A DNA stretch of 64,000 nt from Erpobdella octoculata (Eukaryota > Annelida > Clitellata > Hirudinida > Erpobdellidae), in assembly GCA_963978895.1 (NCBI GenBank), contig OZ022245.1, positions 18,570,414-18,634,413 of the forward strand, in the 5' to 3' direction. Shown piece by piece: positions 43,994 through 57,052 of the stretch. The notes under the pieces are model-generated. The model did no database searches. It saw nothing but the letters and a program-made list of their open reading frames with translations, and had not been told where the DNA came from. Numbering within the stretch: the stretch's first letter is position 1; each line of letters begins with the position of its first letter. A program made the translations under genes and the position numbers.

Positions 43994-44833
43994 AATATCT
44001 CCTTACAGTAAAATAAATTAACATGTCATTCTTGAAAAATAAATTATTACTTTTATTTCATTATCGGTTATAACTTATTTCACTTTTCACTATTCTATCC
44101 ATGTTTTCTTTTTTCTTTTACAACTAAACGTAAATACGGCTGCAAACAAGGAATTCGTTATAGTCTATCTTCCCAACTACGGGCTTTCCTTCGACGTTTT
44201 GAGTCTTTGGCTGTTTGAGTCAGTATGTGACGAAGGAGTATCGACGAAAAAATTGACAGACACGGATGTAAATAATTATTTCTATGTACGAAACAGATGA
44301 CTCTTCCGAAAACCGCAATAATATTTTTTATGTCTAAGCATCAAAAATGTTAAATTCAAGCTGCCCAATATAATAACAACGCTTCAAATATTCTTCACAA
44401 TTGCCATAAGCACAAAATGAGGAAGGTTTTTCAAAGTTGAAGTTGATCAACAATTAGTTAAAATCAAAAATGAATACTTTAAGGCAATAAAACCTGGTTA
44501 ACTTGTCTTTTGAGCAAAAAGTATGTGATTTATTGACATGGATAGTGCAATAAAAGACTTTGCTTTTATATAAAAAAAAGTAGACAAACCAATTTTAGTT
44601 AAAAACAGAAAATTTATGTTAATTCAGTTAACTTTCAATATAGAGTTTATACTGTAATGATAACTTACAGTTTTAAAATTTCTGCTTATTTTGAAACTTT
44701 TTGCATTTTAATACCTTCTCAAGGGGGTGGAAAATTTGCTTGCACCCCGGGCGGTACAAACCCACGCTACGCCATTACTAAAACTATTATTTTTAGATGG
44801 CAAGATTGAACAATAACAACTATTTTTTTACAG
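43994..44833. other. No gene; possible hAT end and intron
   Basis: AT-rich. At 44.74-44.78 kb a CCCGGGCGGTACAAACCC segment ends in CTACGCCATTA, resembling a hAT terminus seen near 6.49 kb. A T-rich tract and TTACAG precede the exon at 44834. Confidence 0.45.
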
Positions 44834-45151
44834 GTTACCTTCCACGAATTGCAAAATTCTTTCACAGTGATTTATCCTGATCCTGAACACGGAGACTTTC
44901 ATGCACAGAATTCAATGCCACTTAACTTTGACCCGACGCAATTTGCTTCCGTGTCAACACTTTCGGAAGTAGAGTATTCGCCAACGTCACTGCCACCTCA
45001 TTCTGTTTCTACGGAAGTGTTTCGAGATTGCGACTGTCACGAAAGTTATTCTGAAAATAAATGTCAATATGTTGACCTACTCTGTGGTAGTGAAGAGTGT
45101 GCTTCTGCTGGTGTTGAAGAAAGGGCATTACTGGGTTATTTTATGATTTAA
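44834..45151 (+). CDS. Probable terminal exon of a host gene
   Basis: 105 open codons after a strong acceptor (ACTATTTTTTTACAG), in phase 0, ending TAA at 45151. It reads VTFHELQNSFTVIYPDPEHG, then VSTLSEVEYSPTSLPPHSVS and a Cys-containing end. Amino-acid use is protein-like in an AT-rich context. No domain recognised. It is on the same strand as the exons at 31144 and 63331 and could be an alternative last exon of the same gene. Confidence 0.5.
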   Translation, partial: VTFHELQNSFTVIYPDPEHGDFHAQNSMPLNFDPTQFASVSTLSEVEYSPTSLPPHSVSTEVFRDCDCHESYSENKCQYVDLLCGSEECASAGVEERALLGYFMI

Positions 45152-45304
45152 TTATTAAAATTTTTTGGTTTGGCAAAGTTCAAGTAGTAAATACTGCACG
45201 AGAAACTGCTTTCTTAAAGAACAGAAAAAACCAAATTATTCAACATTTATATAACAATATTATTGTTAATATCAATATTATTGATCACATATTGATCATA
45301 TTAT

Positions 45305-45590
45305 TGAGGCGCCGTAGCACAGTGGTGAAAGCAGTTATGCTATTATCCTGACGTCGTGGGTTCAAATCTCAGTCACGGCGAGGCGTAATTCCGTTGAGCA
45401 AGAAATTTACTCACACTGCTCAGGCCAACTCAGCCTTTCATCCTTCACTGGTCGATAAATGAGTACCAGTTTCACGACTGGGGTGTAAATAGGGTTCGGC
45501 ACATTCCGATTTCGGATACACGTGCGGGTGGCAGGTAACACTGTGTGATCCCATATGCACGAGCAGTTCCCGGCGCTGCTGTGGTATTAA
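45305..45590 (+). repeat. tRNA-derived SINE, copy 2
   Basis: Plus-strand copy of the 262-577 SINE with A-box (GTAGCACAGTGGTGAAAGCA), B-box (GTGGGTTCAAATCTCAG) and the same body (CTCAGCCTTTCATCCTTCAC). Probably inserted downstream of the 44834 exon. Confidence 0.85.
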
Positions 45591-45599
45591 CAATACGAA

Positions 45600-46019
45600 G
45601 TAGCGCCTTAATGTTCTACATTTACATTTTTTATTGGCCAAACAACCTTGCCAGCAACTAAAAAATGACAATTTTGAGATAAAAAAAGCTACGCATAAAT
45701 AAATAAATAAATGCTAAATACACAATCCAAATCCATTAAAACTCATATTTATTTTGACAAAAAAGTTCCAGAGAATTTCGAAGTCTCAAGTGACATTGAG
45801 GGGTCTGTCCGAGGGATGTTCCCACATCTTGTGGGCAACATCAACATAACAACGCAAAAGAAGAAAACATAATAGTTTATATATTATACGTTACTATTAT
45901 ACGTTACTATGTTAATGATTATTATTTATATATTATTCATATTTTAATAACATTAATATATTTTTGTTAACAAAACTTAATATAAATTACTGATTATTGG
46001 ACTTATTTTATAGGTTGAT
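45600..46019. other. No gene seen
   Basis: AT-rich with TTATACGTTACTAT and ATAAATAAATAAAT low-complexity stretches; no coding signal. Confidence 0.4.
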
Positions 46020-46623
46020 TGAATTTGGTGTTTTCAGTTTATTTCTTTTGGCCTTTCTCAGTAGAATGACCACCGTCTTTCGGTGGCGGTCTTTTTTCTT
46101 TTCTTTAGTTGACATTTGAACCTTGATAATGGAGAGTAACTCCGAAACGCGTCGGTGATATAATATACTGGTTTATAACTTTGATTTTGTTATATGATTT
46201 GGTTGTTATATATCATGAATAGCGGTCAGTTGTTGGCAAGTCACTACAAAATGTAAAACTGTAAGCTTTATTATAAACCAACTGGCCAGTTTTGGCTTTG
46301 ACAGTCATTTTCAGGGTAATTTATCGAGCCAATTTAATGTAAATATATTAGACGATCAACGGCTAATTTTAAACAGCGACGTGTACAGCTTGTTAAATCA
46401 GAGTTGAACAAAGCTGAACTGCAGTTTTTGAAAATTGAGAAAATATTAGAAAAGGAGAAACAGGAGTGTTTCAGATGAATTTGAATTATGTGCTTTCAAT
46501 TCATGTTTAAACTCTTATTATGCCAAGTGTGATAACAGCAAGCATAGCATAATAGCTCGTAAGCTATACAAGCTATATGGCAGTGAATTTGCTGTTCCTG
46601 ATAAATTACTGAGTTTTGTCAAT

Positions 46624-47900
46624 TTGTCGAGATACAAACCTGATCCAGACAAAATTGAATTTTTGCAACTTGGGTACAACTACCACCTGAGAAAAAGTTA
46701 TGATCCAATGTTGAAACAAATGGAATTGGAAATGTTATTTCATGGTATAAATGGTTTGTGTAAGAGAGGTAAAATAACTATTAGTGATCGATTGAAAAGT
46801 ATGTTATCTGCAGAAAGATATGTTCATAGAGGAGTTGGTAACTCAAAATCCATTCCACGAAAACTGTTATTAGCAGTTAAAAGATTGAAAAACAATACAG
46901 AGATTGTGGTTAGAAAAGCTGATAAGTCCAACACCTATGTTATACTTGATAAATCTGATTATCTTTCAAAAATAACTACATTACTCAATGATGGTTGTAA
47001 ATTTCGGAAAACAATTTCTGATCCAACAGAAAAAACGAAGAAAAAAGTCAATCTGATAATATCTTCAATTAACTCAAAAGTACATTGCAATATAATATCA
47101 CCTATCAAAGGTAAATATAAACCTGGATACTTATATGGTAATGCAAAAATTCATAAAGAAAATACTCCTCTTCGACCTATAATTTCCCAGTGGCCATCTC
47201 CAACTTATGCTCTAGCCATGTATCTCAACGATTTGATTTCACCATATTGTCAATCAAAATATCGCATTAAATCATCAACTGAAGTTATTGTTTAATAAAC
47301 TCTAGTTCTAAAAAGGGAGATTGTATTGGTCCTTTAGATGTGGAAATTTTGTTTACAAATGTTCCTGTCTGAAATACAATTGAGATAATATGTTTGTCGG
47401 TATACCGGCATCCAACTTTAAAGCCGCCTTCAATTGATTCAAACCTCTTGAAAGAAGCTCTTCTGTAATGTACAACAGAGTCTCCATTTATTGCTCCAAC
47501 GGGAGAACTATTTTTTCAAATTGATGGTGTCTCGATGGGCTCTCCACTTGGACCCATCTTTGCAGAGTTTTGTATGTCTAATGTAGAAAACCAATTAAGT
47601 CAATTGATTGGGTCTAGGATATTGGTCTACTGTTGATATGTGGATGATATTTTTATTATGACACACAAAGAAGACGATATCAATATTTTAAAGCATGCTT
47701 TAGAAGAAAACTCTGTTCTTAAATTTACATATGAGCCTTGCGGAAACAATGGTTCACTCCCCTTTCTTGATATTCTTGTCAAAAACATGAAAGATAAACT
47801 AGAGATGCAGGTTTATGTCAAACCTACAGACACAGGTGACTGCTTGAAAGCAGACACCTAGTGTCCTGATAACTATAAATACAGTGTCATCAACAACTAC
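46624..47900 (+). pseudogene. PLE family 2 reverse transcriptase
   Basis: Starts with an N-terminal PLE region (LSRYKPDPDKIEFLQLGYNY) and RKADKSNTYVILDKSDY, then PGYLYGNAKIHKENTPLRPI, LDVEILFTNVPV-like motif A after a stop, QIDGVSMGSPLGPIFAEF motif B in another frame, and DDIFIMTHKE with the catalytic YVDD preceded by a TGA at 47634-47636. It is readable as one RT but split by at least three stops or shifts. The residue order confirms the PLE group. Confidence 0.85.
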
Positions 47901-48289
47901 TTGGCGAGAACACTCAAAATTTCTGGAAACCGGACTGATTTTCATATTGAAATACAAAAAATCAGACCGTTATTAATAAACAATGGTTATAGCAATAGAA
48001 TGTTTGATACGTGTCTTAACAAATACTTGAATAATAATTACTCGAAAAAACAAGAAAAAACTGAACGTGAACCTACTGAAAACATTAAAATATTTTATAA
48101 AAGTCAAATGCATGCCAATTATAAAGTAAAAGAAAATATAATAAAAAAGATAGTTTATGATAATGTTAAGCTTCTTAAAAAAGACCCCAAGATAAATCTC
48201 CACATTTATTTACACACATTTATTACAACAACATGGCCACACATAATTTTATTCTAAAAAACAGTCCGGTTTCTTCCAACAATAAATTA

Positions 48290-48560
48290 AAAAAAGTAAT
48301 ATTGTCTATCGATTTACTTGTCCATATCATCATGATATACCCTACTGCTACATAGGGCACACCAGAAAAACTTTAGCGAGAAGATTAACGATGCACACTC
48401 ATAGAGGGAGTATCAAAGAACACCTGAAAACTCATGACCAAATCCATGTCAGTAGAGCACTTTTAGATGATTATACAGAAATCATTCGTAGAGAGCGATG
48501 TCCTTAAATTATATGAGGCATTGTATATATATAGAGACAAACCAAAGATTAACATGCAAG
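48290..48560 (+). pseudogene. PLE family 2 GIY-YIG nuclease
   Basis: Reads RFTCPYHHDIPYCYIGHTRK and then TLARRLTMHTHRGSIKEHLK, followed by EALYIYRDKPKINMQEGF. The YIGHT motif, the arginine and the following His-containing pattern are kept. A stop lies near 48506 and another at 48569. Confidence 0.8.
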
Positions 48561-48562
48561 AA

Positions 48563-49290
48563 GGTTTTTAGGATGGTACACTGTCTCTATTCAATGTTGC
48601 TGGCACGGATGTTAGGAAAAATAAAAATGTAACTGATGGAAAAAATGGTGGGTTTGTTGGTGTTGGTCCACCTGCGGTTGTGCAACTTTCTTCTGACATT
48701 ACATCTGTCCAATGTTTTTCTGATGGTGATAGCAAAGACACCTCTAACACGGACTGTGTGTTATCAGACATGAAAGCTTTTGATGATATGGTAAATGTTT
48801 GTTCTTCAAAGATCGAAGAAAAAGATTTAGTAAAGATTTTGGTGAAAACTGGTAGTTTCTTAAAGATTTTTGAAGAGAAATTACTAAAAAATATGGTGGT
48901 CACTGATGGTACTTTGGAGATTGTGAAAGAGGTTTTGATGGCTGATGTTTCCACAAAGAATGTGAATTATTGCATGGTGAAAACATCCACACAAACTGAT
49001 AGATCAATGATAACTGTGAAATAAGAAATGATACTTGATGTGATGGTGACAGATGTTTCCTCAAATATTTTGAAGGAAAATTTAATGCAGAACATGGCGG
49101 TGACGGATGGTTTGTCAGAAACTGTAAAAGAGGGCTTGGTGGATGATGTGGTGGTGACTGATGGTTTCAGGGTTTGTGAAGGATGGTTTGGTACAAAATG
49201 TGACGGCGACTGGCGTTTCATAGGAAATCATAAAGGAGGGATCACTGCAGAATGCGGTGGTGTCCTCAATATTCTACTGCCGATGTCAAG
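48563..49290 (+). pseudogene. PLE family 2 C-terminal repeat tail
   Basis: Frames 48568-49024 and 49028-49240 encode imperfect repeats of about 27 residues around a VTDG-x-E-x-V-K-E pattern (KNMVVTDGTLEIVKEVLMAD and similar). Position after the nuclease matches the acidic tail of family 1. Single stops at 48569 and 49022 interrupt it. Function unknown. Confidence 0.5.
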
Positions 49291-49299
49291 TCGGTAGCG

Positions 49300-49660
49300 G
49301 TCAATGTCCCACGTTCTGGCATGCGATCAGCCAACTCATCAACATTCCAACGGCCAGCCTCTTCTCCACACAAAACTCGCTGAACGGGCCTTTTCCTACT
49401 CTGGTCCCGCGGCATGGAACGCCCTCCGTCAGAGATTTGCGAAACAGCGGATCCTCTCTCCTTCAGAATAAAAACTAAAAACATACCTCTTCAATAGTAC
49501 CTTTTCCTAACTTTTAATCCAACGTTTTTTATATCTTGCTACATTTATTATTTTTATTTAACTCTTTTTTGTTTTATACCCGTGAACTATACACGATTGT
49601 AATGCGTTTATGTTCTTTTAGTGATGGGCGCAATATGAATTACTTTATAATAATAATATA
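49300..49660 (+). pseudogene. LINE 3' end fragment (CR1/L2/Jockey group)
   Basis: Frame KLAERAFSYSGPAAWNALRQ followed by RFAKQRILSPSE is the typical C-terminus of Jockey-superfamily ORF2 proteins. A short 3' UTR ends in ATAATAATA near 49655. The rest of the element is absent. Confidence 0.7.
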
Positions 49661-49699
49661 TCTACGTTTATATTTCTATATATAATTATATATAAGTCT

Positions 49700-49706
49700 G
49701 TATATA

Positions 49707-49759
<53 letters not shown>
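49700..49759. repeat. (TA)n microsatellite
   Basis: TA tract with TG and TC interruptions at the left. Confidence 0.95.
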
Positions 49760-49761
<2 letters not shown>

Positions 49762-49905
49762 CGAATAAACTGTGGAATCAATTTATCTTTGAGACACGCT
49801 CCAAGAAGCACAACTCGCCATTTGGCAGAAACAACTTTTCGAGCCAAATTCTCGACCTTTCGGCGCAAAACTCTCTGTTCGAGACTACAATTAGCCAAAT
49901 ATATA
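49757..49905 (-). mobile_element. PLE terminal module, family 1, 5' truncated
   Basis: Minus-strand small ORF piece ([20 protein letters not shown] to [12 protein letters not shown]) with (TA)n at its 3' side. The ribozyme is missing because truncation occurs inside the ORF at 49905. Confidence 0.75.
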
Positions 49906-49914
49906 TATTCCATT

Positions 49915-51151
<1,237 letters not shown>

Positions 51152-54136
51152 ACGATTACTTTTATTTTAAAGTAATATGTAATAGTAATATATTACTTTT
51201 TTTGAGTAATTGTAACGAAAATCACATTATTTTTTTCGTTACATATATTTAAAAAAAAAATTGAAATTTTGTTGTCGATGTCAATTTTATTTATGTAAAA
51301 TGTCTATGCACGCTAGAACCCCGTTTAGCTAAGCTGTCATTGTCTTCCTTTATCGCTTTTTGCTGCCCGTTTGATACGCTTTTTAGATCGGTAAGTAACT
51401 GTTGCGTTATGTCTAGCGAAAACGAATTAAGTTCACACAGTTTCGAAAATGAAACTGAAGAAGAATTTGATAGAGAAGCAGAGGAGACAGAGGCTGTAGT
51501 GGAATTTTCCAAATCCCCATACAGTGAATTTTTTACGATTGTGTCAGAAACCGCTAAAAATCTAAAAGTTAGGTGTAAGTTATGTTTGCCTAAAGTGGAT
51601 AAAACTCTAAGTACGTCGAAATGCAGCAAATCAAACTTGAAAACTCATCTGAAGGTAAGATTCATTTGTATTTGTTATCGATGACTAAAATGAAAAAACA
51701 CACTTAATTTGGTTATATTTTAGATAGTTATAATCACAAAGTACTAAAATGAAAACATAGTAAATTAGTTGAGCTCTTGTAGCAAGTGTTATGATTTATG
51801 ATATATTACTAAGTACTTTTGATGACGAATTGTAACTTTTTTGTTACTTAGCGTGTCCATCCATCGTCAATGGCCAGGTTGGAAGCTTCAAAACAATGTA
51901 CAAAGAGCAACATATTGAAAACAGGACCAGCTAATAAAATTCAGTCGACACTGGACTTTAAAAAACCAGCTGCATCTACATTACTTTCTCAAGAACAAGT
52001 GAATAGATTGATAATGAAATTTGTTGTCGCTGACATGCAATGTTTCAGTGTAGTGGAACAGCCTTCATTCATTGAATTAGTTACTGAATTACAGCCAGGA
52101 AGGACTGTTATGTCAAGAAAAACAGTAATGGGTAAGGCTATAAATTAAAATCTTGACTTAATTGCATAGGGTATGTTTTATAATTTCAAGTATGGGGGGT
52201 TAAACAAATACATTCAGTAGCGCCAAAGCAACCGCTTGATATATTTGCATCCCAGTCCGGGTTTACATGACTATTGAAACATGCAAGCAGCTTAAGCAAA
52301 ATATTGAAATTTTGAAATATGCTTTAAAGTATTTTTTTAATTTTGTAGACCGACTGGAAATGCTGCATCGAGATAAAATGGAATCTTTGACGACACTGCT
52401 GACAAGGATTTCTTATCTATGTACCACTGTTGATGTATGGACCAGCCGTAATCGCAGCTACTTGGGAGTTACGTGCCACTGGATTGACCCAACATCGCTA
52501 GCCAGAAAATCTGCGGCTCTTGCTTGTTGTCGTCTAATGGGATCTCATACTTACGATGTGTTAGCTGAAGCATTAGATGGTGTACACGCAAAGTTTGCTA
52601 TACGTGAGAAAGTGGTTTTGACAGTAACTGACAACGGATCAAACTTTGTTAAAGCATTTAACAAATTCAGTGATGGAAATTTTGTATCAAATTCTCAAAC
52701 AATTAAAAATGCGCTGGACCAGGAAGATAGTGATGTTGCTTTCATTGAAGTAAGTCCAATTTTAGAAGATGTTACTTCATTTGACCAGGCATATATGCTG
52801 CCACCACACCAGAGATGCGGTGCACATACAATGAATTTAGTTGCTGTTAAGGATTCAGAAGTAGCTTGTGAAAATGAGTTTTATAAAAAATTAAGTAGAA
52901 GTGCTTTGGGAAATGTTCTGGGTTGTGGAATAAAGCAAGTAGAAGTACAACAGCTGCAGAAGCAGTACATCAAGCTGTTAAATTTGCTCTTATCGTTCCA
53001 AATATAACAAGATGGAGCTCGTACTATCACGCAGTGGACAAGATTTGTGATATTGTTCGTAAGTCTTCCGAGAAAACTCTTAACAATCTTTGCAACACTT
53101 TATCTGTGACGTTATTTCGACCAATAGACGTTTCATTTATCATGGAATATAGTAAAGTGATGCAAACTGTAGCTCAAGCACTCGACATTTTACAGTCGGA
53201 AGAAAAATGCTACATGGGCATTTTGTTGCCAACAATTGTAAGTCTAAAGAAGCAGCTTCTAAAAACACGTGAAAATTTGAAATTAGCTTCTCCGCTTGTA
53301 GATGCACTTTTATCCGGTGTCGACAAGCGATTTAAGGGATATCTTACCAGAGATGATCTTATCTTATCAAGTTTGACACATCCTCAATTTCGTCTGCGGT
53401 GGTTAGAAGATCAAGCTGCCAAAGAAAGAGCGCGACAGATTTTAATGAAAGCAATGACAGATGAAAGCGAAAGAGTTTCTCCTGTTTTGCAGAACAGTGA
53501 ATCTGGACTATTAGAACATGGTTCTTGTGATGAAAGCTTTTTTTCTTTTGAAGAAAATGTAGACAATGGCTCCACAATTCTTGCAGAAATGGACAGGTTT
53601 CTATCTGACACATCACGAGATATTGGTTGTCTTGTTCATTACCCTACTGTGAAATCATTGTTTTTCCGGTATAATACTGGTATGCCATCTAGTGCTCCAG
53701 TAGAACGTTTGTTTAGTCTTGGTGGCCAAATTCTTACACCTAGACGGAATCGTCTATCTGATGAAAATTTTGAGAAGCAACTCCTACTTCGTGCTAATAA
53801 TGGAATATAATTAACATTGTATTTTTATTAGTTATTTTGTTATTTTGCAAAAAAATAAAATTTTTGTGTTGTATTTACTGATTTATATTTTATATTTCTT
53901 CCAACTTTAATAATATAGTTTCTGAACCTGTCCAAATTTTTCGATATGGCTTCGAGCACTTAGTGCCATGAAGTAAAGTAATAGCTGTGTAATAGTATTA
54001 CATTTTGTCAGTAACTTGTAATAGTAATATATTACAAATTTTAAAAAGTAACTTGTAATAGTAGTATATTACATTTTTAAGCCAAGTAACTGTAATAGTA
54101 ATAAATTACTTTTTAGAGTAATAGTCCCCAACACTG
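51152..54136 (+). mobile_element. hAT transposon with near-intact gene, left terminus missing
   Basis: The right end at 54136 reads CCCCAACACTG, the mirror of a CAGTGTTGGGG hAT terminus, with GTAATAGTAATATATTAC-type subterminal repeats (53.97-54.12 kb). Matching subterminal repeats start at 51152, but the outer CAGTGTTGGG is absent and Helitron sequence joins directly. A spliced BED/hAT transposase gene lies between. Confidence 0.85.
51409..53810 (+). CDS. hAT-family transposase with BED finger, three exons
   Basis: Exons 51409-51654, 51852-52131 and 52349-53810, with donors GTAAGA and GTAAGG and acceptors ACTTAG and TTGTAG; the joins keep frame. The acidic N-terminus is followed by a BED-type finger (CKLC and, across intron 1, HLKRVHPS). 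The middle has VDVWTSRNRSYLGVTCHWI and VLTVTDNGSNFVKAF, the DDE-type RNase H fold of hAT enzymes, and HQRCGAHTMNLVA. The C-terminal dimerisation region is PSSAPVERLFSLGGQILTPR and RNRLSDENFEKQLLLRAN. One frameshift near 52.94 kb, between GNVLGCG and WNKASRSTTAAEAV, breaks an otherwise intact protein. Confidence 0.88.
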
Positions 54137-54560
<424 letters not shown>

Positions 54561-54799
54561 ATATCCTCAAGGATATTATTTATTTAAATATCTTATGTAA
54601 TTTCGACTTAACTTAATCATTTATTATCATAATACTTTCTTTTATTATTATTATTATTATTACTGCTACTACTATTTTATCCTTTAATTAAACGTTTTTA
54701 ATTATACTTATTTTATCCTCATAACACCAGTTTATTTTATGTACGTTATTTAATTACATTGTCTAAATTTGATTATTTTTATTAATATCCTTCTATTGA
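54561..54799. other. Spacer between inverted modules
   Basis: AT-rich with an ATTATTATTATTATTACTAC run. Flanking TATCCTCAAGGATATT and CCTTGAGGATATTA segments are mirror parts of the repeat arms. No ORF. Confidence 0.5.
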
Positions 54800-55100
54800 G
54801 ATAATTCCTTGAGGATATTAATTTGTATATTTAGTTATTACATGTTTTCTTATCTTTTGCCTCCTTTTACGCGATCGTATTTACAGACTCTGAAGATGGC
54901 GAAAGCCGAAACGGCCCGTAAGTCTGAAATAAAGAATGTTTTAAATGTTAATACTTTTCTTAATACGTGTTGCAGTAAACAAAAAACGTTGTTCCGAAAT
55001 ATTGAGAAAGTATCTATAAAACTCATAGCGGCTAAATGGAGACTTATTTTTAATCGAGCTTGTCTTAAAGAAAATCTTATGCCATCTTACATTATTAATA
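54800..55100 (+). mobile_element. PLE terminal module, family 5, right arm
   Basis: Plus-strand module with leader, hammerhead and small ORF (ATG 54896 to about 55100; [38 protein letters not shown]). It ends with a short (TA)n. It is almost identical to the inverted left arm, so the duplication is recent. Confidence 0.8.
54884..54926 (+). ncRNA. Type I hammerhead ribozyme
   Basis: CAGACT 54884-54889 pairs with AGTCTG 54921-54926; core CTGAAGA 54890-54896; stem II GGC-GAAA-GCC 54898-54907 after an extra U at 54897; GAAAC 54908-54912; stem III ACG/CGT around GCC; cleavage after A54920. Identical in core to the inverted copy at 54449. Confidence 0.9.
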
Positions 55101-55109
55101 TATATATAT

Positions 55110-55290
55110 ATATTTTATTGACCAAGTTTTGTTGCAAACTTTTTTTATTATATGAGATAGTTCGCGTAATTTAACTCGCCCACGAAGTTGTTCAAAGAAC
55201 GCCCGATTAAACAAATCTTTATTACTTTTTAACTTGCAAGTTTCGGCTATTTTTTCAGCCATCTTCAGAAAAAGCAAAAGGCCGGGCGGT
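55110..55290 (-). mobile_element. PLE terminal module, family 4, second copy
   Basis: Minus-strand ORF from ATG 55262 (MAEKIAETCKLKSNKDLFNR, KTWSIK) into a short (TA)n at 55100-55114. Close to the 43.6-kb copy. Confidence 0.75.
55225..55274 (-). ncRNA. Type I hammerhead ribozyme
   Basis: Minus strand: CTTTTT (55269-55274) pairs with AAAAAG (55225-55230); core CTGAAGA 55262-55268; stem II GGCT/AGCC with an A-rich loop; GAAAC 55240-55244; stem III ACTT/AAGT; GUU cleavage triplet. Its stem II restores the A.G mismatch seen in the 43772 copy to a proper pair. Confidence 0.85.
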
Positions 55291-55439
55291 ACAGGAACCG
55301 AACATAAACAAAGACGATTAAAAACAAATAATGGAATGTGGAAGTACGTAGATAAAAATAAAATATGACCAAAATAAAATGCGAGGGAAGGTATTAATTA
55401 AGGCTAAAATCAAATCACCTGTATCGACGGAAAACTAAC

Positions 55440-55660
55440 ACCAACAATTCTTATGTTAAATTTAATTTATATTTGCTTCTTTGATTTTTCATTGAACTTT
55501 TTAGCCTATTTTGCATTCAATAGTTTTTTGTATAAACCTTGCAAAGCAACAATATCTTTCCTTTCTGAAACTACACCAATAAACGTTTTAAAATCTTTAT
55601 TTTTCCAGCTGACTGTCCAGTTTCGGTTAATTTAACCATCTTTAGAGCTTCATTTTAAAC
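55440..55660 (-). mobile_element. PLE terminal module, family 6, decayed
   Basis: Minus-strand ribozyme remnant followed by a frame with ALQGLYKKLLNAK, a stop and AKKFNEKSKKQI. This vaguely matches the K-W-x(3)-F pattern of the other modules with the W codon turned into a stop. Old copy. Confidence 0.45.
55607..55650 (-). ncRNA. Hammerhead ribozyme remnant (G5 to A)
   Basis: Minus strand: stem I AGCT/AGCT pairs, core reads CTAAAGA (55639-55645) with the invariant G5 changed to A, stem II GGTTAA/TTAACC is long and perfect, GAAAC present, stem III ACTG/CAGT. Predicted inactive. Confidence 0.6.
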
Positions 55661-55962
55661 TTTATAATAATAAAACGGTTTATGTTAAAATCGAAAAATA
55701 CGCTTTCTTAAACTTATAATAATAAAGTGAATTAAACAGCAGTTAGTTTGTTTTCAATACATGCAAAGTTAGACGTAAAATCAATAAAAGTAGCCGAGTA
55801 TTAATAAACACGCTTTCAGTGAGTAAACAAGTTTCGACACGTTTAGCCAAAGTCTCGCTAGAATACAAATTAAGTACACAACCAGCCACTCACACAGCTA
55901 ATTTCACGCTCACTTTTTTCCGTAGTTTTTGTCTTTTCTACTTTCTTCTTTTTATATTAATA
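55661..55962. other. No gene seen
   Basis: AT-rich sequence between the last ribozyme module and a Helitron 3' end. Confidence 0.4.
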
Positions 55963-56338
55963 CTAGCGGGGGCACCCGGCGTTGCCCGGGGTTTTTAGAG
56001 GTTTACCTAATGCGTTTCTTTTTCGCTCCCGTTTCGTTCCCGTTTGCGCTACCGCTCCCGTCGTTATCCGTTCCCTGTCGCTTTCCTGCCCATTTTTTCG
56101 CGCTCAGTTCTCCCCCCCTAGATCTGATTCTACATACATACATACATACATTCATACATACATACATACATACATACATACATACATACATACATACATA
56201 CATACATACATACATACATACATACATACATAGATACATACACACTCCCGCTCCCGGTCGTTATCCGTTCCCTGTCGCTTTCCCGCTCATTCTTTCGCTC
56301 TCAGTTGACCTCCCTAGATCCGATTCTACATACACACA

Positions 56339-56369
<31 letters not shown>

Positions 56370-56422
56370 TTACATACACACATACATACATACATACATA
56401 CATACATACATACATACATACA

Positions 56423-56456
<34 letters not shown>

Positions 56457-57052
56457 CATACATACATACATACATATATACATACATACATACTTTGAAT
56501 GAGCATTTAGTGCCAAAATATTGTAAAAAACATATACATACATACATACATACATAAACACACACACAGACACACGTACATGCACATACACATACATACA
56601 TACACACATACATATGCACATACATTTATATATATAGTTCCCGCTCGCTCACCCGCTCCGCTCCGCTCATTTTGTGACGGATTTCAAAATTTTTTTCTCT
56701 ATATTTGATTCCCTTTGACTCTCAAGGTTGTGTGAAAATTTCATTAAGATCGGATGAATGGTGTAGCAATGCATAAATAACATACCTATATACATACATA
56801 CATACATACATACATACATAAACACCGTGGAAAGACAGGTGGCAACTCGGAAAGACGAGTATTACGGGTATCCTGGCCCAGCTTAGCCGGGATACAAAAA
56901 ACACCGTTCATCTAGCTGCGACAACGAAATCGAATTTATGCCCCTAGAGCTCCAACCGAAAGGAGGGGGAGTATGATGAGCTCACAATCGGACCTACGGC
57001 CATCGATCTTGCTCTTCCAACGGACCCTAATGGGGGAACACTTCATGAGTGT

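Larger units (their letters stand above)
46020..49300 (+). mobile_element. Penelope-like element, family 2
   Basis: Order: terminal region with degenerate hammerhead-like sequences, N-terminal coding, RT, linker, GIY-YIG, C-terminal repeat tail. About 3.3 kb, close to a full PLE body. Stops and frameshifts at 46.4, 47.29, 47.64 and 47.86 kb show that it is dead. The RT is distant from family 1 at 34 kb. Confidence 0.85.

Noticed and set aside
45438..45671. Minus-strand 77-codon ORF over the SINE
   Set aside because: It is a translation of the SINE body and recurs with the repeat.
46118..46165. Hammerhead-like sequence with GAAACGCGTC before the family 2 PLE
   Set aside because: The first core strand reads TTGATAA instead of CUGANGA (C3 and G8 both changed), so it is at best a relic; not listed as an RNA gene. 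A similar minus-strand relic lies near 46.26-46.32 kb.
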